Source of the DNA: Bradyrhizobium sp.
Lineage (GTDB): Bacteria; Pseudomonadota; Alphaproteobacteria; Rhizobiales; Xanthobacteraceae
DNA length: 64,000 nucleotides
Direction of reading: 5' to 3'
Assembly (NCBI RefSeq): GCF_022844465.1
Contig: NZ_JALHLP010000001.1
Span: 248,001-312,000 of the forward strand
In this document: piece by piece, positions 51,869-59,852 of the stretch
How positions within the stretch are numbered: the stretch's first letter is position 1
Layout of the letters: each line of letters starts with the position of its first letter
The notes under the pieces: generated by a model
Database searches by the model: none
The model's input: the letters and a program-made list of their open reading frames with translations, nothing else
What the model was told of the DNA's origin: nothing
Made by a program: the position numbers and the translations under genes

Positions 51869-52105
51869 TCACCCGGCCGCTTGCTCTTCAAGCCTAAAGC
51901 GCAACGTGGCGGCAACCTCGCCGACCCATGGGCGTTCGGTCGTGACGCCTAATTGGATTGCGAGGTCGGGAAAGCCGCATTCGCGTTTATCCCCGCTCAG
52001 CGAGGTCAACCAAGTAATCAGCGGCGTGGAGCCGATACGCGCGGGTAGCGGGCGGCCTTGCGTGAAGTCGCTGGCAAGCCGGTGCAGTGTTGACGCGTTA
52101 GACAT
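51869..52105 (-). CDS. Small hypothetical protein, replication-side operon
   Basis: 78 residues: a short helix, GRPLPARIGSTPLITWLTSLSGDKRECGFPDLAIQLGV, then GEVAATLRFRLEEQ. Not recognised. The start overlaps the end of the upstream gene by 8 bp, supporting coding within an operon of three small genes (52753 down to 51869). Confidence 0.5.
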   Translation of the reverse strand: MSNASTLHRLASDFTQGRPLPARIGSTPLITWLTSLSGDKRECGFPDLAIQLGVTTERPWVGEVAATLRFRLEEQAAG

Positions 52106-52451
52106 TGTCGGAAGCCTTCGTCGCGGCCTGCTCGGCTTTCACATAGTCGACCGCCTCGTTAAGCAGGCCGGTGGCGTAGTTGACGGCGTGCGCTGTGTAA
52201 TCGTGCGGAGCCGCGAGCACGGCGGATGCGAACGCGTAAACGATGTCAGTGAATCGTGCTACGGCTTCGCGCTTCGTCGCCTGAACGCGGCGCGCCGTCA
52301 CCGGCTGCGATTGTCTTTCGGCAGCCCGATCCCAACCCGCGCAGAGTTGGCGGTAGAGCGCGCCTTCGTTCGCTTGCGCGTCGCGAACCTGCCGCAGCAA
52401 CGTGCGCTCCCAGGGCGGCAAATCGCTAATCGTCGGTGTCATTGGTGTCAT
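52098..52451 (-). CDS. Hypothetical helical protein, element operon
   Basis: 117 residues, mostly helical: LPPWERTLLRQVRDAQANEGALYRQLCAGWDRAAERQ, then an Ala-rich helix TDIVYAFASAVLAAPHDYTAHAVNYATGLLNEAVDYVKAEQAA. It starts by ATGA overlap with the upstream gene and overlaps the next. No family recognised. Confidence 0.55.
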   Translation of the reverse strand: MTPMTPTISDLPPWERTLLRQVRDAQANEGALYRQLCAGWDRAAERQSQPVTARRVQATKREAVARFTDIVYAFASAVLAAPHDYTAHAVNYATGLLNEAVDYVKAEQAATKASDNV

Positions 52452-52753
52452 TCCTCATCGTCAGATGAATTGTCAGCGTCACACGCGAAAACGCCGTTGC
52501 CTCGGCCGGACCGAATAAAGTTGACTGGCGGTCCGAAGTCGGCCCCGTTTTCGCCGTAACAAGTTGTTTTCCCAACTCCGATAACGGACGCGAACAGCGC
52601 GTTGAAGGTTTCGACCGCGTCGGCGATCCGTCTCAGCGCTTTGGCTGCGTCTTCAGCGGCGTTGGCTGCGCGGTTTAGCCGGGCGTCAATCTGCATTTCG
52701 AGAAGTGCCTGTAGAGAAATGGTGTCATCGCCCTTGGCGGCGGTTGTCGTCAT
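52448..52753 (-). CDS. Hypothetical protein, first of the small-gene operon
   Basis: 101 residues from the ATG at 52753. One long helix (ISLQALLEMQIDARLNRAANAAEDAAKALRRIADAVETF) that may form a coiled coil, then a short Gly-rich part and an acidic tail DNSSDDEE. Overlaps the next gene by 4 bp. Function unknown. Confidence 0.55.
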   Translation of the reverse strand: MTTTAAKGDDTISLQALLEMQIDARLNRAANAAEDAAKALRRIADAVETFNALFASVIGVGKTTCYGENGADFGPPVNFIRSGRGNGVFACDADNSSDDEE

Positions 52754-53446
52754 GGGTGTTGTGTCCTGTCTTGCGGGCTGGGCGTCGCGCGCCCGTGTCG
52801 TCGTGGTGTGTGCTGGCACGTCCCTGTCGACGTGGTGCACTCTCTAAATGAAATAAGTGAGCACCCTGAATGAACGGGGTGCGGGCAGGTCGTCTCCCCA
52901 AGCCGCGCGTGCGCAGTCTGGGTTCCTACCCGTGGGCTCCCCCTCGCGGGGACATAGCGCATCTCATGACACCGGGATCGAACCGGACGGTATGAGGGAG
53001 GCAGCCAAGTCGGTCCTGCGCTCGATTTCGCAGAGACGTGCCAACCCCTTTTCAGGTTGACGTGGACGCGGATTCGATGGGACAGGCCGCGCGCTGTTTT
53101 GAGAGATGCACGCCCGTCCGAGACGTGCCTGCATATACCTTATGGGATCGCCAGGCGCGAAAGTTGCAGAAGGAGCAAAATAATTGGATCGCCTGCACCG
53201 CGTGCCGCAAGTGACGAAGGTCGGCCGTAGTTGAAGATCGGTGCGGTAGGAGGTCGACGCGGCGCGGCGGTTGGGGCCGCCACGGGTGCCGTTGTGGGGC
53301 CCATCGCGACCGGCGTTTGCGAGGCCATTACTACTGGCGTCACGGCCGATGCTGAGTGCGTACGGGCGGAAGATCGCATCCCGTCGCTTCTCGCTACTGC
53401 CGATAAGCGATAGAGTTGTCGTTTGGGCTTTCAGCCCTCCAACCCC
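52754..53446. other. Gene-poor stretch beside the iteron array
   Basis: No convincing gene on either strand. A weak plus-strand frame starting at a TTG near 53231 would give a 60-residue Gly/Ala-rich peptide (AAVGAATGAVVGPIATGV) with glycine-zipper spacing, but it lacks a ribosome-binding site. The stretch probably holds the leader and promoter of the leftward small-gene operon. Confidence 0.4.
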
Positions 53447-53674
53447 ATCATGCGACCATCATGCGCCCCCGTGTCTACATAGACACGGGAACGGCGGCAT
53501 GATTGATGGGAAATGATCATGCAAGCGATCATGACGGATCATGCGCCTTCAGACAAGATATTGATTTTTCTACATAATAATCATGCAACAATCATGCGGC
53601 AATCATGCGGGCTGCCGGGTTCCCATCATGCAAACGATCATGCGGGTGATCCGCCGCGCATGATTCGTCATGAT
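53447..53674 (+). repeat. Iteron-like ATCATGC array, candidate replication origin
   Basis: ATCATGC occurs exactly nine times (53447, 53458, 53516, 53538, 53580, 53591, 53602, 53625, 53637) and as its complement GCATGAT twice (53497, 53658); two one-mismatch copies lie at 53528 and 53668. Neighbouring copies are mostly 10-12 bp apart, that is on one helix face. An AT-rich gap (53551-53580) sits inside. The adjacent Prim-Pol/helicase gene makes this a likely origin or a control region of that protein. Confidence 0.75.
53468..53489 (+). promoter_or_regulatory. 22-bp perfect palindrome inside the iteron array
   Basis: Arms CCCGTGTCTA and TAGACACGGG with a 2-bp CA centre. It lies between the second and third repeat. 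No T-tract follows, so it is more likely a protein-binding site or origin hairpin than a terminator. Confidence 0.5.
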
Positions 53675-53788
53675 GGGGAACTCGGCCTCTGAGGGACTCA
53701 AAGGCTCTCCGACAAACGGCGTTCTAGGCCCCCAGGGCAGGCTGACAGCAAAACGCCCGGCCGTTTTCCGACCGGGCGTCTAGAGCTA

Positions 53789-56029
53789 TCAGGGCTTTCC
53801 GGCTGGCAGCCTATAAGCCGTCGACCGCTTATTCTCCCCGACGCGTACAAGCTCACCGGCTTCGACCAACTTCGCCAGCAGGCGCGAACAAATGGCCGGG
53901 TCCGTTATGTCCGGCAGTCCGCATTGCTTGCGGCGGTCATTCCAGAGCTTCAGCACGTCGCCCGCCTGCAACGCGATTCCGTCGACCGGATCGCCCGTGT
54001 TGCTCGCAATCATCTCAACCCGCTCGCGGATGACGCTGAGGATCGCCGCTGGCCGATCAGTCGGAGTGTCGGGCGGCGGCGGAACGTCCTGCCCGTCTGC
54101 CACGTCGTCGACATTCCACGACACGTCAGCCGTCCCGACAGCCACCACAACGCCGATATCCTCGCCGTCTTCATCCTTGCCGACGATGACCGGCTCAAGC
54201 TTGTAGCCGAAAGCGACCTTTCGCGGATCGCCGACTCGGAATTTCTGTGCTGACGCCTTGATGGTGCCCAGCCCGGTCTTCGTATCTCGCTTCAAAAGCA
54301 CAACGCCGTCCGTGTTGCCTTGGAATGCGCCGTCGCCCCGCACCTCATCCCCCTGCTTGGTCGGGTGGTGCAACGCCGTGACGTTGGCCCCTGTCGCGTC
54401 GGCGATGCGCTGCATAGAGCTGACGAACAGGCTGCCGTGCTCGCGATCACTGCCGGGCAGGATAGCCTGACTGACGGTATCAATTATGATCATCGCGACC
54501 GGCAAGTCGAGTTTCTTTGCGGTGTCGTTAGCCAACTTGATAATGCGCTGTTCGTCCTTAGTTGCCTTGTCGCGCGAGTCGAAGAGTGAGCAGTTGCCCC
54601 TAAACAGAACGAAGCTATCTTCGAACTGAACGTCATTCCGGTTACGTTTGCACCACGCGCGAACACGGGATTGAACGTCGCGAGGGTTCTCCAACGCGGC
54701 GTACACTACGATTCCCTTCTCAACCTTTCGACCGCGCCACGGCAGGCCATGAGCGATGTGAAGCGCGATATCGAGATACACGGCCGTTTTGCCGGAGCCC
54801 CACAGACCGGCCGCTATGATGGTCGTGTTGAAGGCGATGAAGTGCTTTACGATCCATCGCGTGTAGGTTTCCGGCTCCGCCAGCAGATCGGTCAGACTGA
54901 TATGATTAGCGCGCCTCGCCGTGTTACTCTCGGCCGGGTCTTCGTCGACGACGGCACCGAACGCCTCACCGGAGGACGGTTTGGATAGGCCTTGGTTCTT
55001 CAGCCACTCACGCGCGATCTGGCGATTGTCGTACTCGCCGGACTTCGGCTTTTCGTCTGTCCAAACGCCAGCGCCGGGCCAGTTAGAGAAGAACATAGAC
55101 AGCGCAGGCGCCGGAATGCCGGGCCATTCCCGCATGATGTGGCGCGCACCCAGGAAGCGGTTGGCCGAGCAGTCGGGACCATAGTTCTCGTATAGCTCTT
55201 TGAACTCGGCATTCTCAGCCTTGAGCTGTTCGAGGTCGTAATTTCCGACATCGGGGTCGAAGTCGTTTTCGTGTTTCTCCCACTCAGCACCGTCCAACGA
55301 GTTGATGACCTCGCGCTCTTTCGAGGGCGCGACGTTTTCGGCGTCGTTGTACTCACTTTGCTCGCCGATCAGCTCAGCTACATGGTCCGGCAGCTCGGGT
55401 AGCTTGCCCTGCGTGTACGCTTGCAGGAACGCGATCAAGTCTTTGCGCGTGCCGTATGCCTTGCCATCCTCGCGGATTGAGCCAGGGCTGACATACTGGC
55501 CATTCTTGCCGCGCACGTCGCAGCCGTAGCTCTTCTTGAGCGCGCCTGCCGCATTGGTGAACTTGCCTTCGGGGTCCTTGAAAATGTAGTGCAAGCCGCC
55601 GCTCTGTGTAGGCACGACGACGCACCCTTCGGGTAGACCGTGCTCTTCAAAGTGCTTGCCGATCAGCTCGGGGCCGTTGTCCTTCGAGTCGGCGTCGATC
55701 ACGACGAGCTTGCTCGGGCCGCAAGCAATCGACCACACGCAATCCTGGTGGCCCTTGAACATCTTTCTGAGAACCTCAGGGTCCTTAGTCGCGCCCACAT
55801 GAATCGGGGGCTTACCGTTCTCGGCCTCGAACGCTTCGATGGCTGCTTCGCGCTCTTCGGGCGTGATCTCGGTGTCAATCTTATTGAAACGCGGAATCAA
55901 CGGCGTCTTTCCCGACGACGGAAAGATATAGAGGCCTGTCTTAATCAGGAGTTTCGCGTGTTCCAGATTCGTGAGTCGGCGGGCCTTCGTGTTGTCTACC
56001 GGCAACGCAATGACGTTAGATTTGCTCAC
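53789..56029 (-). CDS. Prim-Pol / RepA-type helicase replication protein
   Basis: 746 residues. N-terminal bifunctional primase-polymerase domain: LVVIDADSKDNGPELIGKHF with acidic residues, VVVPTQSGGLHYIFKD and YGCDVRGKNGQYVSPGSI. The central RecA-like ATPase (AAA_25) has Walker A GLWGSGKTAV, Walker B VAMIIIDTVSQA and NVTALHHPTKQGDEVRG-type sensor motif. The C-terminal ~90 residues look like a winged helix (ICSRLLAKLVEAGELVRVGENK). It could prime and unwind at the iteron array 115 bp beyond its 3' end. The first gene of its operon lies further upstream. Confidence 0.9.
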   Translation of the reverse strand: MSKSNVIALPVDNTKARRLTNLEHAKLLIKTGLYIFPSSGKTPLIPRFNKIDTEITPEEREAAIEAFEAENGKPPIHVGATKDPEVLRKMFKGHQDCVWSIACGPSKLVVIDADSKDNGPELIGKHFEEHGLPEGCVVVPTQSGGLHYIFKDPEGKFTNAAGALKKSYGCDVRGKNGQYVSPGSIREDGKAYGTRKDLIAFLQAYTQGKLPELPDHVAELIGEQSEYNDAENVAPSKEREVINSLDGAEWEKHENDFDPDVGNYDLEQLKAENAEFKELYENYGPDCSANRFLGARHIMREWPGIPAPALSMFFSNWPGAGVWTDEKPKSGEYDNRQIAREWLKNQGLSKPSSGEAFGAVVDEDPAESNTARRANHISLTDLLAEPETYTRWIVKHFIAFNTTIIAAGLWGSGKTAVYLDIALHIAHGLPWRGRKVEKGIVVYAALENPRDVQSRVRAWCKRNRNDVQFEDSFVLFRGNCSLFDSRDKATKDEQRIIKLANDTAKKLDLPVAMIIIDTVSQAILPGSDREHGSLFVSSMQRIADATGANVTALHHPTKQGDEVRGDGAFQGNTDGVVLLKRDTKTGLGTIKASAQKFRVGDPRKVAFGYKLEPVIVGKDEDGEDIGVVVAVGTADVSWNVDDVADGQDVPPPPDTPTDRPAAILSVIRERVEMIASNTGDPVDGIALQAGDVLKLWNDRRKQCGLPDITDPAICSRLLAKLVEAGELVRVGENKRSTAYRLPAGKP

Positions 56030-56223
56030 TTCGATGCCTCAAACTCAAACGTCGCCTCATCAACCCCAGCGGCCATGAACGTCATGGCGATGGTCTGGCG
56101 GTGTATGTCCTCAATCACGACGGCGTTGGTCGCTGGATCGAAGCTGGCGGGAACGATAAGCGTAAAGGTTTGATCGGCACCACGGATGATCGCTGTGGCC
56201 GTACCGTTTTGTATTACGGTCAT
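56026..56223 (-). CDS. Small hypothetical protein upstream of Prim-Pol
   Basis: 65 residues, mainly beta: TVIQNGTATAIIRGADQTFTLIVPASFD, then IEDIHRQTIAMTFMAAGVDEATFEFEA. Overlaps the Prim-Pol start by 4 bp (ATGA) and begins 2 bp after the sigma-like gene, so it belongs to one transcript. No family recognised. Confidence 0.6.
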   Translation of the reverse strand: MTVIQNGTATAIIRGADQTFTLIVPASFDPATNAVVIEDIHRQTIAMTFMAAGVDEATFEFEASK

Positions 56224-56225
56224 GA

Positions 56226-56804
56226 CTAGATGCCTCCAGAGACGGCCACGAGCTGCGCGCGCCCGCGCCGCAAATGGGATTTGACTGTGTTGAGCGGGAG
56301 GCCGAACCGCTCGGCCAGCGCTTCCATAGTCTCGCCGTTGATTGAACGTCTCAGCATGGCAGCGATGAGCGGATTCAACTTCTTGGTTATTGCCGCAAAA
56401 ACGGCGCGCTCGATTTTCCTGTCATCGGGTTTGCAGTCCGCCTCGATGTGATCGGCGTAATTGGGCCGATCCGTGAACTCAATTCGGCTTTTAAAGATTG
56501 GCTTGCCGTCACGGTCGTTATCGACCTTGACGAGATCGCGTTTCACGGTCGCCCAGCGGGTGCGCTTCGCGATCACCTTCAACCACGCGATCATACACGA
56601 ACCACGTTCGAAGCCTTGCTGACCCTTGATGGCGTGGTGCATGGTGTCCTGTAGCAGGTCGTCTGCGTCGTCGTGATTGCCGCCGCAAAGATGGAGAGCA
56701 TATCGGCGGAGCGCAGGCCTAGCGGCGAGCAAGTCGCCCATGAAGGTATCAGTAGGATGGTTCGTCTCGCGCGCGGGCTCCGCGCGCTGATGGTTGCTGG
56801 ACAT
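56226..56804 (-). CDS. ECF-like RNA polymerase sigma factor encoded by the element
   Basis: 192 residues. Region 2: LLAARPALRRYALHLCGGNHDDADDLLQDTMHHAIKGQQGFERGSCMIAWLKVIAKRTRW, with the DDLLQDT motif typical of ECF factors. Region 4: LNPLIAAMLRRSINGETMEALAERFGLPLNTVKSHLRRGRAQL, a clear HTH. The linker is longer than usual. It may direct polymerase to element promoters. ATG at 56804 preferred over the TTG at 56816. Confidence 0.85.
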   Translation of the reverse strand: MSSNHQRAEPARETNHPTDTFMGDLLAARPALRRYALHLCGGNHDDADDLLQDTMHHAIKGQQGFERGSCMIAWLKVIAKRTRWATVKRDLVKVDNDRDGKPIFKSRIEFTDRPNYADHIEADCKPDDRKIERAVFAAITKKLNPLIAAMLRRSINGETMEALAERFGLPLNTVKSHLRRGRAQLVAVSGGI

Positions 56805-56908
56805 TTTTGGCCCCAAGGTTGTTTCGTAGCGCGGTCTCGTCCGCGATGGTGCGCGTTTGCCGGGACTGCGGGGTGTGCTGTTTGAATGGTGAGAGAGTTG
56901 AGCCGCGC

Positions 56909-57175
56909 TTATGCTGCGGCAATGCCTTCAGCGGCGATGCGTCGAATGTATCGAAGCGGCCACTTGCTCGCCCGGCCGATCTTCGTCGGCTTTTCGATCC
57001 GACCATCCGCAATGAATTTGTAGAGCGTCGAGACGCCTGTATCGAGCGCGGCTGCGAATACATGCACGTCCGCTAGCTTGTCCTGGGCGGCCGGATCGTT
57101 GAAGTCAGGCGGCAAAGAGACGTGCGGACGTTTGCAGCGGGCGGGCGTAGTTGTGACTTGGATAGTCTTGGGCAT
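56909..57175 (-). CDS. AlpA/excisionase-like wHTH protein
   Basis: 88 residues. The C-terminal half FAAALDTGVSTLYKFIADGRIEKPTKIGRASKWPLRYIRRIAAEG is a MerR/AlpA-type winged helix: tyrosine-rich recognition helix, then the (K/R)-x-GR-x-S-x-W strand. AlpA-like proteins act as excisionases and int activators in P4-like islands. AGAGGG precedes the ATG. It begins the leftward operon that includes the sigma and replication genes. Confidence 0.78.
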   Translation of the reverse strand: MPKTIQVTTTPARCKRPHVSLPPDFNDPAAQDKLADVHVFAAALDTGVSTLYKFIADGRIEKPTKIGRASKWPLRYIRRIAAEGIAAA

Positions 57176-57551
57176 AGCGTGCGTCCCTCTGAAAGGAATG
57201 AGTGGTTTGGTTCAGAGGAATCGCCCCCGCCGAACGGGGCCTGTAACGTCAGCGTGCGAGCTGGTAGCAACCCGCTTGCGCGGGTCCGAGGCGGGCAGCC
57301 CCCGATAGGCGAGAAGAGTACGCTGAGACTCCGTCTCGCCTGCGCGCCGCTACGTTCCGTTCGCGGGCCGCTTGATAAGTAAATGCCGAAAGATTCTTTC
57401 CGTTTCGCGCCTTCCCGCGTCTTCCGTTTAATTATCAAATCGAGGGGTCAATTTTCAACTACTGGAAAGAGGTATTTCGTAATTTATCCGGGTTAAATTG
57501 CCCCCCCCCGGTTTGGAGGCCTTTCGAACAACATTCAGGTTGTAATATGTC

Positions 57552-57567
57552 TGTACGCACCCGTACA
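57552..57567. promoter_or_regulatory. Dyad near the leftward operon leader
   Basis: TGTACG-CACC-CGTACA is a perfect 6-bp dyad. It lies in an AT-rich gene-free stretch (57176-57631) between the excisionase gene and DUF3800, next to TGTAATAT on the plus strand. A 9-C run is at 57501-57509. Likely a repressor site for divergent transcription. Confidence 0.4.
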
Positions 57568-57687
57568 AAGCAATAAAGTTACGATGCCAGGTATTGAAAC
57601 ATTAAGCCGGAATCAGCATTGTTTATGCGGGCTATGCCCCGAGGTCACCGTGTGTGGCCGACCCCGCTTCGGCGGGGTTTCTATTTT
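57568..57687 (+). ncRNA. Candidate small RNA or short transcript ending at a strong terminator
   Basis: On the plus strand a region of about 120 nt runs from just after the dyad to a Rho-independent terminator at 57661-57687. The terminator has a T-tract only on the plus strand, yet no clear plus-strand gene precedes it; a short frame from ATG 57584 has no RBS. A small RNA antisense to the 3' end of DUF3800 fits. Evidence is indirect. Confidence 0.3.
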
Positions 57688-58507
57688 CTGGGGTCTGCGC
57701 GGCTTCATCAAAGCAGTAGTACTTCGTACCGAGGCTCGGCCAATCCGCCTCGGGCAGTCGACATTCGATCAACTTCCCGTCTGATTTGAGCCGCTCGTAG
57801 GGTCGGCAATCCGGGTTGTATCCACCCATGCACATTGGCCAGAGGAAGAGGTCAGCAAGCTGCGCCATCGGATGCGATTTCATCTTTGGGGCAAATTCGA
57901 GCAGGGTTTCGGAAAACTCCCCAGGTGAAAGAGGTCGGTATTTCTCTGAGGTGTTCGGATCAAATGGCGGACCGATTTTCTTTAGGTCCTCGTAGTAACT
58001 CTTCAACACGCGATCTTCAGGTTTATTGCAACGCTCTGGCAACACGCGGAGGCGACAGTTCTGAGCCCTTGCGAATTTCGCAGCACGTTCGACACTGATT
58101 GTGAAGGCACTCTTGCAAAGCGACCAACGTTGCCTCCCGTATTTCTCTCGGTACCGGGCATTGTAGCCGGGCCTATCAATAACGCAGGCCAGCCCGACCA
58201 CCGGCGTCGCGTTCATCAGCTGGTAGAGGTCCTCGTAGAAAATATCCTTGTCGCGTTGCGGCCGTCGCTCCAGCCACAAAAAGCTCTTTGTCCTTGCTCT
58301 AACCTCTACCGAGTGGATCGGATCAGTAAGGCCCCACTTTCGGCAGAATGCTTCGTGCATGTCACGGGCGATTTCTTCGTCGTCTTTTCTGACGAGGACG
58401 CCGCCGAGCGCAAACCAATCGTAGTTGTGCTTTGCTCGCTTGCCCGGCTCGTGATCAGGATGACGCGTCCCGGAATCATCCATGTAAAAATTGACGAAAT
58501 CGGACAT
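57632..58507 (-). CDS. DUF3800 family protein
   Basis: 291 residues. YMDDSGTRHPDH near the N-terminus is the DUF3800 signature, with acidic residues suggesting a nuclease-like metal site; FALGGVLVRKDDEE, YEDLYQLMNATPVVGLACVIDR and HPMAQLADLFLWPMCMGGY complete the pattern. DUF3800 genes are common passengers in mobile elements and defence regions, function unknown. The last ~25 residues (NPAEAGSATHG) are the translation of a terminator hairpin and are probably not functional. Confidence 0.85.
   Translation of the reverse strand: MSDFVNFYMDDSGTRHPDHEPGKRAKHNYDWFALGGVLVRKDDEEIARDMHEAFCRKWGLTDPIHSVEVRARTKSFLWLERRPQRDKDIFYEDLYQLMNATPVVGLACVIDRPGYNARYREKYGRQRWSLCKSAFTISVERAAKFARAQNCRLRVLPERCNKPEDRVLKSYYEDLKKIGPPFDPNTSEKYRPLSPGEFSETLLEFAPKMKSHPMAQLADLFLWPMCMGGYNPDCRPYERLKSDGKLIECRLPEADWPSLGTKYYCFDEAAQTPENRNPAEAGSATHGDLGA
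57661..57687 (+). terminator. Rho-independent terminator (plus strand) inside DUF3800 3' end
   Basis: ACCCCGC-TTCG-GCGGGGT forms a 7-bp GC stem with a stable UUCG tetraloop, followed by TTCTATTTT. On the minus strand no T-run follows, so the orientation is plus. Confidence 0.75.
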
Positions 58508-58594
58508 GGCCCTTATCGCCGAGGCGGATGTTTCCCCAGCGTTTCCCTGACTAGGATTCTGATATTTTGACTTCCGGCTAAGTCTTTGATTTAT

Positions 58595-58640
58595 TTGGTC
58601 GGAGCGAGAGGATTTGAACCTCCGACCCCTAGTCTCCCAG
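58595..58640 (-). repeat. attR: 46-bp repeat within the intact tRNA-Pro
   Basis: Identical to 35189-35234. It forms the 3' part of the complete tRNA, so the element restores the tRNA gene on its right side upon insertion. Confidence 0.95.
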
Positions 58641-58673
58641 ACTAGTGCGCTAACCGGGCTGCGCCACGCTCCG
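58596..58673 (-). tRNA. tRNA-Pro (anticodon GGG)
   Basis: Acceptor strands CGGAGCG / CGCTCCG pair over 7 bp, the discriminator is A and CCA is encoded. Anticodon arm CTAGT-CTGGGAG-ACTAG has anticodon GGG, reading CCC. The T arm is GTCGG-GGTTCAAAT-like with GGTTCAAATCC, and the D arm has GCGCAGCCCGGTTAGCGC. Insertion site of the element. Confidence 0.96.
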
Positions 58674-58758
58674 ATGCCGTTCCATTAGCTGCGATCAAGG
58701 GCCGGCGCAAGGCGGCGATCCCGCTGATCGAGCCCGGCGAGAGCCCGGTTCCCGGCCC

Positions 58759-59340
58759 TCAGCCTTCCTTCAGCGCGCTGTCCAGCAATTGCCGGCAGGC
58801 AACCAGTTCCTGCAGCACCCGTTCGAGTCGTTCGCGGTCGGGTCCGGCGACCGGACCGGGTTTGGCCTTGGCCAACGGCAGCAGGATGCCGTCCTCGTCG
58901 GTATCGACAAAGCGGTAGTCGATCTCCTTTTCCTCGCCATCGGTCTCGAAGTCCTCGTCATCGACATCGACGGTCGGCGTCTCGCCCTCCTCGGGCTCCT
59001 GCAGGCTGAGACCGATCGCCTCCTCGACCGCGCCGAAGCTGACGGCCGAGGTCTGGTCGGCGAGACCCTGCACCGACTTGATGCCGTGCTCCTTGAGGAT
59101 CCGCTGCACGCCGCGAATGGTGTAGCCCTCGCCATAGAGCAGGCGACGGATACCTCTGAGCAGATCGACATCGTCCGGACGGTAGTAGCGCCGCCCGCCG
59201 CTGCGCTTCATCGGCTTGATCTGGGCGAACCGCGTCTCCCAGAACCGCAGCACGTGCTGGGGAATGTCGAGTTCCTCCGCGACTTCGCTGATCGTGCGGA
59301 ACGCATCCGGCGCCTTGTCCAAATGCTCGCTCCTTCTCAT
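58759..59340 (-). CDS. MerR-family transcriptional regulator downstream of ihfA
   Basis: 193 residues. MerR-type w[72 protein letters not shown]. The C-terminal half is acidic and lacks metal-binding cysteines, then a helix [20 protein letters not shown]. Such a gene follows ihfA in many alphaproteobacteria; its targets are unknown. Confidence 0.92.
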   Translation of the reverse strand: MRRSEHLDKAPDAFRTISEVAEELDIPQHVLRFWETRFAQIKPMKRSGGRRYYRPDDVDLLRGIRRLLYGEGYTIRGVQRILKEHGIKSVQGLADQTSAVSFGAVEEAIGLSLQEPEEGETPTVDVDDEDFETDGEEKEIDYRFVDTDEDGILLPLAKAKPGPVAGPDRERLERVLQELVACRQLLDSALKEG

Positions 59341-59392
59341 CCAGTTGGTGAAGACGATTTACGCGGGCACGCTGGAATCAACTCGGGTCGTT

Positions 59393-59722
59393 CTATTCAG
59401 GCTCGATCTTGCCGTTGCCCGGCGCATGGCCGTTGATCCGCTGCTTCAGGATCGCGGAAGGCTTGAACACCATCACCCGACGCGGCGAGATCGGCACCTC
59501 GGTTCCGGTCTTCGGGTTGCGTCCGATACGCTGACCCTTCTTGCGCACCATGAACGAGCCGAACGACGACAGCTTCACCGTCTCGCCCTTCTCCAGGCAA
59601 TCGGTGATTTCTTTCAAGACAAGTTCGACGAACGCCGACGACTCCGTCCGCGACAGGCCCACCTTCTGGTAGACCGCCTCGCACAAATCGACGCGTGTGA
59701 CTGTTTTTCCGGTCCCGGTCAT
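59393..59722 (-). CDS. ihfA: Integration host factor alpha subunit
   Basis: 109 residues. HU/IHF fold: [33 protein letters not shown], then [51 protein letters not shown], with the DNA-intercalating Pro in RNPKTG. It bends DNA for recombination and transcription; phage integrases usually need it, which is notable beside an element end. ATG 59722 fits normal IhfA length. Confidence 0.96.
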   Translation of the reverse strand: MTGTGKTVTRVDLCEAVYQKVGLSRTESSAFVELVLKEITDCLEKGETVKLSSFGSFMVRKKGQRIGRNPKTGTEVPISPRRVMVFKPSAILKQRINGHAPGNGKIEPE

Positions 59723-59852
59723 CGCCTGCCCCGCACTGTCGGCGAACAATTTATTCCCTGAAATTATGAGGTTAGCAGGCAATGGTCAACAGCGACCATC
59801 ATGCATGGGCATGAAACAGGCCTACAATTTTCGCCGGTATTTTCGTGCTGCG

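Larger units (their letters stand above)
35189..58640. mobile_element. Integrated element in tRNA-Pro(GGG), prophage-derived island or phage satellite
   Basis: Bounded by identical 46-bp repeats (35189-35234 and 58595-58640), the right one forming the 3' part of an intact tRNA-Pro. The integrase lies next to the left repeat and an AlpA-like excisionase lies near the right end. Contents: restriction-modification, SocAB-like toxin-antitoxin, partial virion module, iteron-like array, Prim-Pol/helicase, sigma factor and DUF3800. Core chromosomal genes resume on both sides. No capsid, tail tube or lysis genes could be found, so autonomy as a phage is doubtful. Confidence 0.92.

Noticed and set aside
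52960..53000. Possible second tRNA on the minus strand (GGTTCGATCC T-arm-like segment)
   Set aside because: No matching acceptor strand or anticodon arm about 50-60 nt upstream; the motif alone is not enough.
53231..53413. 60-residue glycine-zipper-like plus-strand peptide
   Set aside because: TTG start, no ribosome-binding site and isolated; kept only as a remark in the gene-poor stretch.
53447..53674. CRISPR array
   Set aside because: Units are only 7 bp with 3-30 bp between them, in both orientations; no 25-40 bp repeats or cas genes. Iterons fit better.
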